A stretch of 64,000 bases of DNA from Holophagales bacterium (GTDB lineage Bacteria > Acidobacteriota > Thermoanaerobaculia > Multivoradales > Multivoraceae). The notes under the pieces are model-generated. The model was not told the DNA's origin, searched no databases, and saw only the letters and a list, made by a program, of their open reading frames with translations. Position 1 is the stretch's first letter. The number at the start of each line of letters is the position of its first letter. The stretch is taken from NCBI GenBank assembly GCA_009845425.1, contig VXZQ01000014.1, positions 143,783-207,782 of the forward strand, read 5' to 3'. Shown here in pieces: positions 53,617 through 61,870 of this stretch. The translations under genes were made by a program, and so were the position numbers.

Positions 53617-54793
53617 GCGCTCTGTGTCCGTCGAGTTCATCCAGCGACAGCAGCACGTCGCGGCAATCGAGAGCCTCCTCCGGCAGTTTCCGGTGGTGGG
53701 CATCCTGGGCGCTCGCCAGGTCGGGAAGACAACCCTCGCGAAGCAGATAGCAGCCGTCGCTGCGCCCGCTGGCACCCCGGTCCATCGCTTCGATCTGGAG
53801 GACCCCGACGACCTGGCCCGTCTGGACGAACCCCGGCTGGCTCTCTCGGGCCTTCGGGGTCTTGTCATCCTCGACGAGATCCAGCTGCGTCCGGAGCTCT
53901 TTCCGGTACTTCGCGTCCTCGCTGACCGTGAGCCGCTTCCGGCCCGGTTCCTGGTGCTCGGCAGTGCGTCGCCGCATCTGTTGCGGCAGGGTTCGGAGAC
54001 GTTGGCTGGTCGAATCGCCTACCACTTCTTGCCAGGCCTTTCCGTTGCCGAAACCGGCATCGCGGCCCTGGAAGGACTCTGGTTCCGAGGCGGCTTCCCG
54101 CGTGCGTTCCTCGCTCCGTCAGACCTGGAGAGCGAACGATGGCGACGCGAGTTCATCAACACCTTCGTCCAACGCGACCTCCCCGCTCTGGGAAGCCGGA
54201 TTCCCGCTCCCACGATGCGCCGTTTCTGGGCGATGCTGGCCCACTGGCACGGCCAGATCTGGAACGGTTCCGAGTTCGGGCGTTCCTTTGGAGTCTCCGA
54301 CACGACGGTCCGCCGTTATCTGGACCAGCTGACCGAGGCCCTCGTTGTGCGCCAACTGCAACCGTGGCACGCGAACCTCCGCAAGCGCCAGGTCAGGATG
54401 CCGAAGGTCTACATCCGGGACTCCGGCCTTCTTCACACACTGCTTGCGTTGGACAGCCAGACAGCCGTCGAACGCCACCCGAAGTGTGGTGCTTCGTGGG
54501 AGGGTTTTATCCTGGAGCAGTTGTTGACGCTTCTGGAACGGCCGGAGGAGCGGGTCTACTTCTGGCGCGCCCACACTGGCGCCGAACTCGACCTGCTTGT
54601 CGACCGTGGCGACCATCGCGTGGGCTACGAGATCAAGCGGACTTCGTCACCCCGCGTGACGGCCTCCATGCGTTCGGCGCTCCGAGACCTGGAACTCGCC
54701 GAACTGACCGTCATTCACGCGGGCGATCACTCGTTCCCGATGGTTGAGAGCGTGCGCGCCGTGGCGGCTGGGAAACTGCTGGAGGACCTGTAG
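53615..54793 (+). CDS. AAA-type ATPase with DUF4143 domain
   Basis: 392 residues from ATG 53615, or 389 from the possibly leaderless GTG 53624. The N-terminal P-loop ATPase has Walker A GARQVGKTT (residues 32-40), Walker B LVILDEIQ and sensor-like LGSAS. The C-terminal DUF4143 region (about 200-390; RRFWAMLAHWHGQIWN, WEGFILEQLLTLL, FWRAHTGAELDLLVD, YEIKRTSSPRVT) resembles a nuclease-like DxD/ExK fold. The family is common in mobile and accessory regions and its function is unknown; defence or plasmid-type roles have been suggested. It stands alone between the RES toxin and the RelA/SpoT gene. Confidence 0.88.
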   Translation: MRSVSVEFIQRQQHVAAIESLLRQFPVVGILGARQVGKTTLAKQIAAVAAPAGTPVHRFDLEDPDDLARLDEPRLALSGLRGLVILDEIQLRPELFPVLRVLADREPLPARFLVLGSASPHLLRQGSETLAGRIAYHFLPGLSVAETGIAALEGLWFRGGFPRAFLAPSDLESERWRREFINTFVQRDLPALGSRIPAPTMRRFWAMLAHWHGQIWNGSEFGRSFGVSDTTVRRYLDQLTEALVVRQLQPWHANLRKRQVRMPKVYIRDSGLLHTLLALDSQTAVERHPKCGASWEGFILEQLLTLLERPEERVYFWRAHTGAELDLLVDRGDHRVGYEIKRTSSPRVTASMRSALRDLELAELTVIHAGDHSFPMVESVRAVAAGKLLEDL

Positions 54794-55219
54794 CGCAGCG
54801 CCAAGCTGTGCCAGACTGAGCGGCATCGGGAGCAAGTGGTCTGCACAGTGCCTCGGCCCGCCCAAGCGAGACAGAGTGGAATCTCAACCCTTGGGCCTCG
54901 GCCCTCCTAGGTCGGACGCGAACCAGAACGGTGTGCCCGCGGCAGTGCGTCGTGCTGCGCAAACCTGCGGTTTTCGCTACGCTCACGGGCGCGTGAGGAA
55001 ACGAGCCTTTCACCTAGCAGCGCCCACGCCTAGGCCGTGTCGCTCCTACTTCGCTCACAGAAGCGTGGCGCTTCAGGCCGATGTTCCAATGTTGAACCGA
55101 CACGGCACGAGGCTCCTAGTGACTAGTCGGTCGCAGGAGCTCCGTTGTGCGTCGGGTGAGTCGTGGTGGACTCCCCACTCCTCTGCGGGCGCTGCTTCAA
55201 GCCAGGGAGGTACTGACTC
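54794..55219. other. 426-bp intergenic region in the accessory islet
   Basis: No gene, tRNA or insertion-sequence end is recognisable. By eye it is less GC-rich than the surrounding chromosome. It contains small inverted segments such as GCTCCT...AGGAGC (about 55111-55140) with CTAGTGACTAG between. A strong AGGGAGG ribosome site for the RelA/SpoT gene is at its right end (55204-55210). It could be a decayed insertion scar. Confidence 0.45.
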
Positions 55220-56272
55220 GTGAGCTGGCCTGTGCCGAGCTTCTCACGAACCGAAGTCAATCGGGCCGGCGAGACCCTCCGAAGTGGGTCCGGCGAGCGC
55301 CGAGACGAGGAGCTCCTTGGTCAGGCAATGGCTGTCCTTAGCAACTGGCGTTCTTCCCACGGCTATCCGATCAACACCTTTCAGGCGACTTTGAGAGATA
55401 AGGTGAAACGGGTCGGTGGGCGAGCGCTTGTCGCACAGAGGTTGAAACGAACTCCGTCAATCGTCGGCAAGCTTAGGCGATTCCCGAAGATGAACTTAGC
55501 GCGGATGCAAGACATCGGTGGCCTACGAGCCGTGGTGCGCGGGATTCGCGAAGTCAGGGAGCTTGAAGGAAACTACCTCAACAGTCGCTTTTTGCACAAG
55601 CTCGTCAAGGAGGACGACTACATCAGCGAGCCGAAGCAGTCAGGCTATCGTGGAGTCCATTTGGTGTACCGCTACGCGAATCCGCGAGCGCAGAGCTACG
55701 ACGGGCTGTTCGTAGAGCTTCAGATTCGGACCCGTCGCCAGCACACGTGGGCCACGGCAGTAGAGACGATGGGCCTCTTCTTGGATCGGGCCCTCAAATC
55801 CAGTCAGGGACCGGAAGAGTGGCTTCAGTTCTTTGCTTTGACCGGTGCAGCATTCGCGCACGTCGAAGACTCGGCTCCAGTACCCGGATATGAGCGGTCT
55901 TCTGCCCTGGAGACCTTTGAAGCGGTCGCGGAAGCAACCGAGAGACTGAGAGTGCGAGAGCATCTCAGTGCGTTCAGCCTCGCGGCGCGTCATGTGCAAA
56001 AGGATCGGGGCAGCTACCACCTTGTTGTACTGGATTTTGAGGAGAAACTGCTTCATATCGACTCGTACAGTCGACAGCGCCTTGACGAGGCAACTTCCGA
56101 GTACACGTCAGTAGAGCAGCGCATAGCGGAAGGGGCACCGCTTCAGGTGGTCCTAGTGTCAACGGATTCGACCGAGTCGTTGCGTTGCGCTTACCCCAGC
56201 TACTTTCTCGACACTCGCAGCTTTCTGCGAGAACTCAACTTGCTCAAATTGCGCGCTCGTAAGGGGCGCTAG
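55220..56272 (+). CDS. RelA/SpoT-domain (p)ppGpp-synthetase-like protein
   Basis: 350 residues from GTG 55220, 9 nt after AGGGAGG. The synthetase domain keeps the main motifs: RMQDIGGLR (95-103), SGYRGVH (141-147), ELQIRT (166-171), His175 and Glu182. There is no HD hydrolase, TGS or ACT domain, so it is not the housekeeping Rel. The C-terminal third (about 225-350; YHLVVLDFEEKLLHIDSYSR, YPSYFLDTRSFLRELNLL) is a domain I recognise only from stand-alone RelA/SpoT proteins in accessory regions. Some small relatives are toxins that pyrophosphorylate tRNA or make (pp)pApp. Its GC is visibly lower than its neighbours', suggesting transfer. No dedicated antitoxin gene is seen. Confidence 0.85.
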   Translation: MSWPVPSFSRTEVNRAGETLRSGSGERRDEELLGQAMAVLSNWRSSHGYPINTFQATLRDKVKRVGGRALVAQRLKRTPSIVGKLRRFPKMNLARMQDIGGLRAVVRGIREVRELEGNYLNSRFLHKLVKEDDYISEPKQSGYRGVHLVYRYANPRAQSYDGLFVELQIRTRRQHTWATAVETMGLFLDRALKSSQGPEEWLQFFALTGAAFAHVEDSAPVPGYERSSALETFEAVAEATERLRVREHLSAFSLAARHVQKDRGSYHLVVLDFEEKLLHIDSYSRQRLDEATSEYTSVEQRIAEGAPLQVVLVSTDSTESLRCAYPSYFLDTRSFLRELNLLKLRARKGR

Positions 56273-56463
56273 TTCCTACACGGGTGAGATGGAGTTGGCG
56301 AAGTGCGTGGCAACTCTAGCTAGGGGTGTGGGGAGGTGTGCGTAGTGTTCGGCGACCGGCTCGGCGTGACGGAAGCCCCACCGGAGTGGCTGCCACGATT
56401 GAGCCGCGCCGCTCTGTTCAGGCGTTTGAGGTTGGTGTTTGAGTACTCGTAGGGCCGCGTTCT
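56273..56463. other. 191-bp gap between RelA/SpoT gene and pntB
   Basis: Convergent gap without a recognisable gene or clear terminator hairpin. Base composition changes from the lower-GC islet to the high-GC chromosome here, so it probably holds the right boundary of the islet. Confidence 0.4.
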
Positions 56464-57876
56464 CTACGACAATGCCTCCACCACCTTCGTCAGCGTGTCC
56501 TTCGCGTCCCCGAACGTCAGCACCGTGTTCGGCGCGAAGAACAGTTCGTTCTCGATGCCGGCGAAGCCCGGCCGCATGGAACGCTTCAGCACGATGCACG
56601 AACGGGCGAGGTCGGCGTTGAGCACCGGCATGCCGTAGATCGAACTCGCCGGGTTGTGTTTGGCGGCGGGGTTGACGACGTCGTTGGCGCCGACGACGAG
56701 GGCGACGTCGGTGTTCTTGAAGTCCTCGTTGATCTCCTCGAGTTCCATCAGCGAGGTGTAGGGGATCTTCGCTTCGGCGAGGAGCACGTTCATGTGGCCG
56801 GGCATGCGGCCGGCGACGGGGTGAATCGCGTAGCGGACCTGCGTGCCGTTCGCTTCGAGGATCTCGGCGAGCTCGCCGACGACGTGCTGTGCCTGGGCCA
56901 CGGCCATGCCGTAGCCGGGGCAGACGATGACGGAACCGGCGCCGGAGAGCAGCATCGCGGCATCGCCGACCGAGGCCTCCTGGACCCGTTCGCCGCCGGC
57001 GGCGGCCATCGCGGCGTCTTCCTCGTCGACCTTGCCGAAGGCGCCGAACAGGACGTTGCGGAATGAGCGGTTCATCGCCTTGCTCATGACGACCGAGAGG
57101 ATGAAGCCCGAGGCGCCGTCGATGGCGCCGGCGATGATCAGCACGTTGTTGTTCAGCGCGAATCCGGTGGCCGACGCTGCGAGGCCCGCGTAGGAGTTGA
57201 GCAGGGTGATGACCACCGGCATGTCGGCACCGCCGATCGGCGCCACGAACAGGATGCCGAGCAGCAGCGGCATCGCGGCCATGGCGTAGAACAGGACCTG
57301 GTTCGAAGGATCGACCGTGACCAGGACAAGGAGCACGAAGGTGCCCCCGAACATGAGGATGTTGCTCTGGTTCTGGAGCGGCCAGGTGATGTTGCGCCCC
57401 GGAATGAGCCCCGAGAGCTTGCCGAAGGCCATCAGCGAACCGGTGAAGGTCAGCCCGCCGAACAGCACCTCGAAGCCGATCGCGGCCATCGTCGTGTGGT
57501 CCATGTGCCCGGCGATGACCTGCTCACGGTAGTACTCCGAGACGCCGACGAGCGCCGCGGCGAGTCCGCCGAAGGCGTGGGAGAGGGCGATCCGCTCGGG
57601 CATCCGGGTCATCGGGATCAGCGCCGAGATGGCGATGCCGATCGCGCTGCCGATGAAGAACGTCAGCAGGATCCACTTGTACGTCTGGAAGAACCCGGCA
57701 ATCTCGAGATTGGCCATGATGTCCGGATGGATCACGGTGCCCCAGATGGCGAACACCATGCCGAGTTCGGCGAGGATCAACCCGCGGCGGGCGGTATGGG
57801 CTGCGGTCAGGCCCCGCAGCCCGAGGATGAACAGGAACGACGCGATCAGATAGAGCGTCTCGACCTGGTCGACCAC
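56464..57876 (-). CDS. pntB: NAD(P) transhydrogenase subunit beta
   Basis: 470 residues from GTG 57876. The N-terminal half has about nine transmembrane helices (LYLIASFLFILGLRGL, FGGTFVLLVLVTVD). The C-terminal NADP-binding domain III carries VIVCPGYGMAVAQAQH, VRYAIHPVAGRMPGHMNVLLAEA and GANDVVNPAA. With the alpha subunits it uses the proton gradient to reduce NADP+ with NADH. It lies 2 nt after the small alpha subunit in the operon order transhydrogenase alpha1, alpha2, beta. Confidence 0.96.
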   Translation of the reverse strand: MVDQVETLYLIASFLFILGLRGLTAAHTARRGLILAELGMVFAIWGTVIHPDIMANLEIAGFFQTYKWILLTFFIGSAIGIAISALIPMTRMPERIALSHAFGGLAAALVGVSEYYREQVIAGHMDHTTMAAIGFEVLFGGLTFTGSLMAFGKLSGLIPGRNITWPLQNQSNILMFGGTFVLLVLVTVDPSNQVLFYAMAAMPLLLGILFVAPIGGADMPVVITLLNSYAGLAASATGFALNNNVLIIAGAIDGASGFILSVVMSKAMNRSFRNVLFGAFGKVDEEDAAMAAAGGERVQEASVGDAAMLLSGAGSVIVCPGYGMAVAQAQHVVGELAEILEANGTQVRYAIHPVAGRMPGHMNVLLAEAKIPYTSLMELEEINEDFKNTDVALVVGANDVVNPAAKHNPASSIYGMPVLNADLARSCIVLKRSMRPGFAGIENELFFAPNTVLTFGDAKDTLTKVVEALS

Positions 57877-57878
57877 GA

Positions 57879-58187
57879 TCAGGCGTCTCCCGCCGCGTCA
57901 GCCTTCGGGTCCTGCTTCTTGAACATCCGCAGCATGCGGTCGGTGATCCAGAAGCCGCCGACGACGTTGATCGTCGCGCACAGCACGGCGATGGCGCCGA
58001 GGACGGTGCTCACGTTGTTGTAGTGAGCGCCGGCGGCGACCAGGGAGCCGACCAGGGAGATGCCGGAGATCGCGTTCGTGAACGCCATCAGCGGGGTGTG
58101 GAGCAGGGCAGGTACACCCTTGATCACGCCGTAGCCGACGAAGGCCGCGAGCATGAAGATGTACAGCCCAAGGAAGATCTCGAGCAT
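57879..58187 (-). CDS. pntAB: NAD(P) transhydrogenase alpha-2 (membrane) subunit
   Basis: 102 residues with three transmembrane helices (IFLGLYIFMLAAFVGYGVI, LMAFTNAISGISLVGSLVAAG, VLGAIAVLCATINVVGGFWI) and the PNT membrane signature THPLMAFTN-like TPLMAFTNAISG. It corresponds to the C-terminal membrane part of E. coli PntA, here a separate gene. ATG 58187 follows GGAGGAG. It couples proton translocation with pntAA and pntB. Confidence 0.95.
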   Translation of the reverse strand: MLEIFLGLYIFMLAAFVGYGVIKGVPALLHTPLMAFTNAISGISLVGSLVAAGAHYNNVSTVLGAIAVLCATINVVGGFWITDRMLRMFKKQDPKADAAGDA

Positions 58188-58232
58188 TTCGGTTGCTCCT
58201 CCTTGCGCGGGGTTCGGGCCTTGACGGGTGGG

Positions 58233-59360
58233 TCAGGCCAGTGCTTCGGCGACCTGTTCGTCGACGATCTCGCCGTCGTGGGTTACCACGCAACCCTTGA
58301 CGATCTCGTTGTCGAAGTCGAAGCTCAACTCGCCGTCGTTCAGCAGGTAGAGCACGAGCTTCTCGGCGTTGCGCGAGAACATGCGGCTGGCGTCTGCGGC
58401 CAGGTCGCTGGCCAGGTTGAGCGGGCCCAGGATGGTGACGCCGTTCACGTTGACCTCTTCGCCCGGCTTCGTCAGTTCGCAGTTGCCGCCCTGTTCGGCG
58501 GCCAGGTCGACGATCAGCGAGCCGTGCGGCATGCCCTCGACCATCCCGGCGGTGATCAGCCTGGGCGCCGGCCGCCCGGGGATCAGGGCTGTCGTGATGC
58601 AGGCATCGGTCGAGCGCAGCCGCTCGGCGATCACTTCGTTCGCTCGCTGCTGACTCTCTTCCGAGACCTCGCGGGCGTAGCCGCCCTCGGTCTCGGCGTC
58701 GTCGATTGCCGGCACCTCGACGAAGGAGGCGCCCAGGCTCTCGACCTGCTCCTTGACCACGGCGCGCACGTCGTAGGCCTCGACCACGGCGCCCAGCCGG
58801 TGGGCGGTGGCGATCGCCTGCAGTCCGGCGACGCCGGCGCCGAGGACCAGGATCCGGGCCGGGTCGATGCGCCCGGCCGCCGTCATCAGCAGCGGAAAGA
58901 ACTGCGGCAGGCGGTAGGCGGCCAGCACCGCGGCCCGGTAGCCGGCGACGGTGCTCTGGGAACTCAGGACGTCCATCGACTGCGCGAGCGTCACGCGGGG
59001 AATCCGGTCGAGGGCGATCGCGGTGAGCCGGGCGGAACGGAGCTGCTGCACCATGGCGGCAGCGGTCAGCGGGAAGAGCAGGCCAACGACCGCCGCGCCC
59101 GCCTTCGACGCCTCGATCTCTGTTGCATCCGGCGCCTGGACCCGGACCACGAGATCGGCTGACGCGAGTACGTCGGCTGCGGTTGCGGCGATCTCGGCGC
59201 CGGCTTCGCGGTACGCGTCGTCGTCGAAGCCGGCTGCCGCGCCTGCACCCGCTTCAATCACGAAGTCGACGCCCCTGGCGTGAATTCGGGCGACGCTCTC
59301 GGGGACCAGCGCGACCCGGCGCTCTCCCGGGTGCGTCTCGCGTACGACTCCAGCTTTCAT
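58233..59360 (-). CDS. pntAA: NAD(P) transhydrogenase alpha-1 (NAD-binding) subunit
   Basis: 375-residue cytoplasmic subunit. The AlaDH/PNT N-terminal domain (KAGVVRETHPGERRVALVPE) is followed by an NAD-binding Rossmann domain with VLGAGVAGLQAIATAHRLGA and the family motif GYAREVSEESQQRANE. It also has the LDRIPRVTLAQSMDVLSSQ segment. It binds NAD(H) and passes hydride to PntB. A modest TTGCAC-N16-CATAAC promoter lies upstream, after the metal permease gene. Confidence 0.95.
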   Translation of the reverse strand: MKAGVVRETHPGERRVALVPESVARIHARGVDFVIEAGAGAAAGFDDDAYREAGAEIAATAADVLASADLVVRVQAPDATEIEASKAGAAVVGLLFPLTAAAMVQQLRSARLTAIALDRIPRVTLAQSMDVLSSQSTVAGYRAAVLAAYRLPQFFPLLMTAAGRIDPARILVLGAGVAGLQAIATAHRLGAVVEAYDVRAVVKEQVESLGASFVEVPAIDDAETEGGYAREVSEESQQRANEVIAERLRSTDACITTALIPGRPAPRLITAGMVEGMPHGSLIVDLAAEQGGNCELTKPGEEVNVNGVTILGPLNLASDLAADASRMFSRNAEKLVLYLLNDGELSFDFDNEIVKGCVVTHDGEIVDEQVAEALA

Positions 59361-59374
59361 GTCCGCGCGCGAAG

Positions 59375-59402
59375 GTTATGTCCGGGAGGCGTCGCGTGCA
59401 AA
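59375..59402 (-). promoter_or_regulatory. Possible sigma-70-type promoter for pnt genes
   Basis: TTGCAC, 16 nt, CATAAC on the minus strand within the 71-bp gap, 15 nt before the pntAA ATG. The match to consensus is moderate. It may let pnt be transcribed apart from the upstream permease. Confidence 0.3.
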
Positions 59403-59431
59403 CGGGAGGAGAGCTCGGACGTGCCGGATGG

Positions 59432-60697
59432 TCAGGGGGTTCCGAAGCCCGCGTCCTGGACGGCCTCGCGCAGCGCCGAGGCGGCGGCCGCGCCCCATAC
59501 CGTGGCGGTGCCCCCGGTCAGGTCGACACGCGCTGCCTGGACCCCAGGCGCGGCAAGCAGAGCAGTTTCGACCGCATCCGCGCAGTTGCCGCAGGTCATG
59601 CCGGTCACCGCGATTTCCACCGCCCTGCCGCCCGGCTCGCCGGCCGCCACCTGCTCGGTCGACCACCGGTCCGCTCTCACGTTGCGCCGCCAGCGTCTGA
59701 ACTCCTGCAGGCCGAACGAGCCGAACATCAGGATCAGCAGGATCGCGGAGGTGGCCGCCCACCAGGGCACACCGTGTTCGTGTGCGTGCCCAGCCCGGAC
59801 CGCGGCGCCGCCGATCAGGGTCTCGAACAGCACGGCGAAGCCGAGGCTGCCCACGATGACCGTGGCCAGGTAGACCGCCGTGACCTTGCGGCCGAAGCCG
59901 CGGTAGACGGCGCCGACGGTGGCGACGTTGGTCGCGGGGCCGGCCATTAGGAACACGAGTGCGGCGCCCAGGGGCAGTCCGTTGGCGACCAGGGCGGCCG
60001 CGATCGGCACCGAGGCCGTGGCGCATACGTAGAGCGGCAAGGAGATCACCAATGCCGCCGCCGCCGCTCCGAAGGTCCCCAGGGCGGCCAGGTCCAGCCA
60101 CGCCTGTTGCGGCAGCAGAACCTCGATGGCGGCTGAGACGAGAATGCCGACGGCCACCCAGCGCCAGATGCTCTGCAGGAGTTCGCCGCCGTGATCGACC
60201 ATCTCGGAGATCTTCGGAAGGAGCGTTCCGCCGATTCGGTGGCCTCCCGACTCGACGCCAGCTTCCTCAGCGGGGGCTTCGTCCTCGACCGGGGCGCCAT
60301 CGTCCTTCATCCCCTCGACCCACCAGCCGCCGGCGATGCCGGTCACCGCCGCGGCCGCGACCTTGAACAGGGCGAACGGCCAGCCGAGGAAGGTCGCACT
60401 GACCAGAATCGAGTCGACGCCGGTTTGCGGCGTGCTGATCAGGAAGCCCATCGCCGAGCCGTTGCTGGCGCCGGTACGCTTGAGGCCGATGCCGGCCGGG
60501 ATCACGCCGCAGGAGCAGAGCGGCAGCGGCACTCCCAGGACAACCGCCTTGACCGCGCCGCCGTAGCCGCTGAGCTGGCGCCGGATCAGGTTGCGGGGCA
60601 GCAGGACGTGCAGCAGGGCGGCGAGCAGGGCGCCGACCAGCAGCCAGGGTGCGAGCTCGGCGAGCACGCTCCAGGTCGACTGCAGGAAGCTCGTCAT
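59432..60697 (-). CDS. SO_0444-type Cu/Zn permease with C-terminal HMA domain
   Basis: 421 residues. About eight transmembrane helices hold two DUF318-like permease halves with the metal-thiol motif PLPLCSCGVIP (about residues 57-67) and YVCATASVPIAAAL. A charged loop separates them. The C-terminus is a heavy-metal-associated domain (GMTCGNC, CxxC, about 360-420) that probably delivers Cu or Zn for efflux. TAGAGT lies 9 nt before the ATG on the minus strand and there is no Shine-Dalgarno. It precedes the pnt genes on the same strand and is divergent from the iron operon. Confidence 0.88.
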   Translation of the reverse strand: MTSFLQSTWSVLAELAPWLLVGALLAALLHVLLPRNLIRRQLSGYGGAVKAVVLGVPLPLCSCGVIPAGIGLKRTGASNGSAMGFLISTPQTGVDSILVSATFLGWPFALFKVAAAAVTGIAGGWWVEGMKDDGAPVEDEAPAEEAGVESGGHRIGGTLLPKISEMVDHGGELLQSIWRWVAVGILVSAAIEVLLPQQAWLDLAALGTFGAAAAALVISLPLYVCATASVPIAAALVANGLPLGAALVFLMAGPATNVATVGAVYRGFGRKVTAVYLATVIVGSLGFAVLFETLIGGAAVRAGHAHEHGVPWWAATSAILLILMFGSFGLQEFRRWRRNVRADRWSTEQVAAGEPGGRAVEIAVTGMTCGNCADAVETALLAAPGVQAARVDLTGGTATVWGAAAASALREAVQDAGFGTP

Positions 60698-60754
60698 TGC
60701 TGAGTCACTCTATCGTTCATCGTCGCGGACGCTCCCGCAGTCGGGCCACGAGAA

Positions 60755-60773
60755 TTAGTGTAGGCTAAACTTC
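60755..60773. promoter_or_regulatory. DtxR/IdeR-box-like operator before iron operon
   Basis: TTAGTGTAGGCTAAACTTC matches the DtxR/IdeR consensus TTAGGTTAGGCTAACCTAA at 14 of 19 positions. It is a near palindrome around AGTGTAG-G-CTAAACT. It lies 50 bp upstream of the DtxR-FeoA start and overlaps TANNNT hexamers, fitting iron-dependent autorepression. Confidence 0.6.
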
Positions 60774-60823
60774 TGATTCGCGCCAGCGAATTGTCGCGCC
60801 GCCGACGCGCCCGTCACGAGAAC

Positions 60824-61870
60824 ATGAACCCCCTTTTCGCCCTCGTTATTCTCGCCGTGGTCGCCGGTCTGGCCGTCCTGGTGGCATGGCCGGACCGGGG
60901 CTGGCTGTGGCGCTGGCGCATCGGCTGGCGGGTCCTGCACCGCACCCGCACCGAGGACGCCCTCAAGCACCTCTTCGACTGCGAGTACCAGGGACGCCAG
61001 GCTACCCACCAGAGTCTGGTCGGCGTGTTGCGGCTCGGGGGCCGGCGGAGCACCGAACTCCTCGCCCGCATGGAGAGACTGGGCCTTATCGTCTCGGCGG
61101 AGGGAGGCTTTCGGCTGACCGCCGAAGGACGCAGCGAGGCGCTGCGCGTGATCCGCATTCACCGGCTGTGGGAGCGGTATCTGGCCGACGAGACCGGACT
61201 GGAGCCGGAGCGCTGGCACCCGGAGGCGGAGCGCCGGGAGCACCGCACGTCGCCCCAGCAGGCGGAGGAGCTGTCGGTGCGGCTCGGGCATCCGCCGTTC
61301 GATCCCCATGGCGATCCGATTCCGACCGAGGAAGGCGACATGCCGCCCCGAGCCGGCCGGCCGCTGACGGACTTCGCCGCCGGAGACGACGTCGATGTGG
61401 TCCACGTCGAGGACGAGCCCGCCGCGATCTACGCGCAGTTGGTGGCCGAGGGTGTGCATCCCGGGATGAAGCTCCGGATCACGTCCGTGGCGCCGGAGCG
61501 CATCCGCTTTGAAGCCGACCTGGACGAGGTCGTGCTGGCGCCGATCATCGCGGCGAACATCTTTGCCGTGCCGGCCGCGGAGGCGGCGTCCGACGCGACC
61601 TCGGCGGCCGCGGCCGCCACCGGATCGCTGTCGGACGTGGCCGTCGGCGAACAGGCGCTGGTGGTCGGCTTCTCCCGCTTCTGCCGCGGCATGGAGCGTC
61701 GCCGGCTGCTCGACCTGGGACTGCTTCCGGGCACCCTGGTGGAAACGAAGATGGCCAGCCCTTCGGGTGACCCGGTCGCCTACCGGGTGCGCGGCGCGGT
61801 GATCGCGCTGCGACGTTCCCAGGCCGAACAGATCCACGTGCAGCAGCTCCCGCAGGAGGCGACGGCATGA
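60824..61870 (+). CDS. Membrane-anchored DtxR-family regulator fused to FeoA-like domains
   Basis: 348 residues from ATG 60824; a TTG at 60791 is less likely. Residues 4-22 form one transmembrane helix, followed by an arginine-rich juxtamembrane segment. Residues about 40-102 are a DtxR-type winged helix ([33 protein letters not shown]). Residues about 105-175 are the metal/dimerisation domain ([31 protein letters not shown]). Two SH3-like FeoA domains follow (about 180-250 and 268-340; [19 protein letters not shown]). It probably senses iron or manganese and helps the FeoB partner, whose ATG overlaps its stop (ATGA). The box upstream suggests autoregulation. Confidence 0.87.
   Translation: MNPLFALVILAVVAGLAVLVAWPDRGWLWRWRIGWRVLHRTRTEDALKHLFDCEYQGRQATHQSLVGVLRLGGRRSTELLARMERLGLIVSAEGGFRLTAEGRSEALRVIRIHRLWERYLADETGLEPERWHPEAERREHRTSPQQAEELSVRLGHPPFDPHGDPIPTEEGDMPPRAGRPLTDFAAGDDVDVVHVEDEPAAIYAQLVAEGVHPGMKLRITSVAPERIRFEADLDEVVLAPIIAANIFAVPAAEAASDATSAAAAATGSLSDVAVGEQALVVGFSRFCRGMERRRLLDLGLLPGTLVETKMASPSGDPVAYRVRGAVIALRRSQAEQIHVQQLPQEATA

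Noticed and set aside
54794..55219. tRNA or CRISPR-like element in the intergenic stretch
   Set aside because: No cloverleaf, no anticodon arm and no regularly spaced direct repeats were found.
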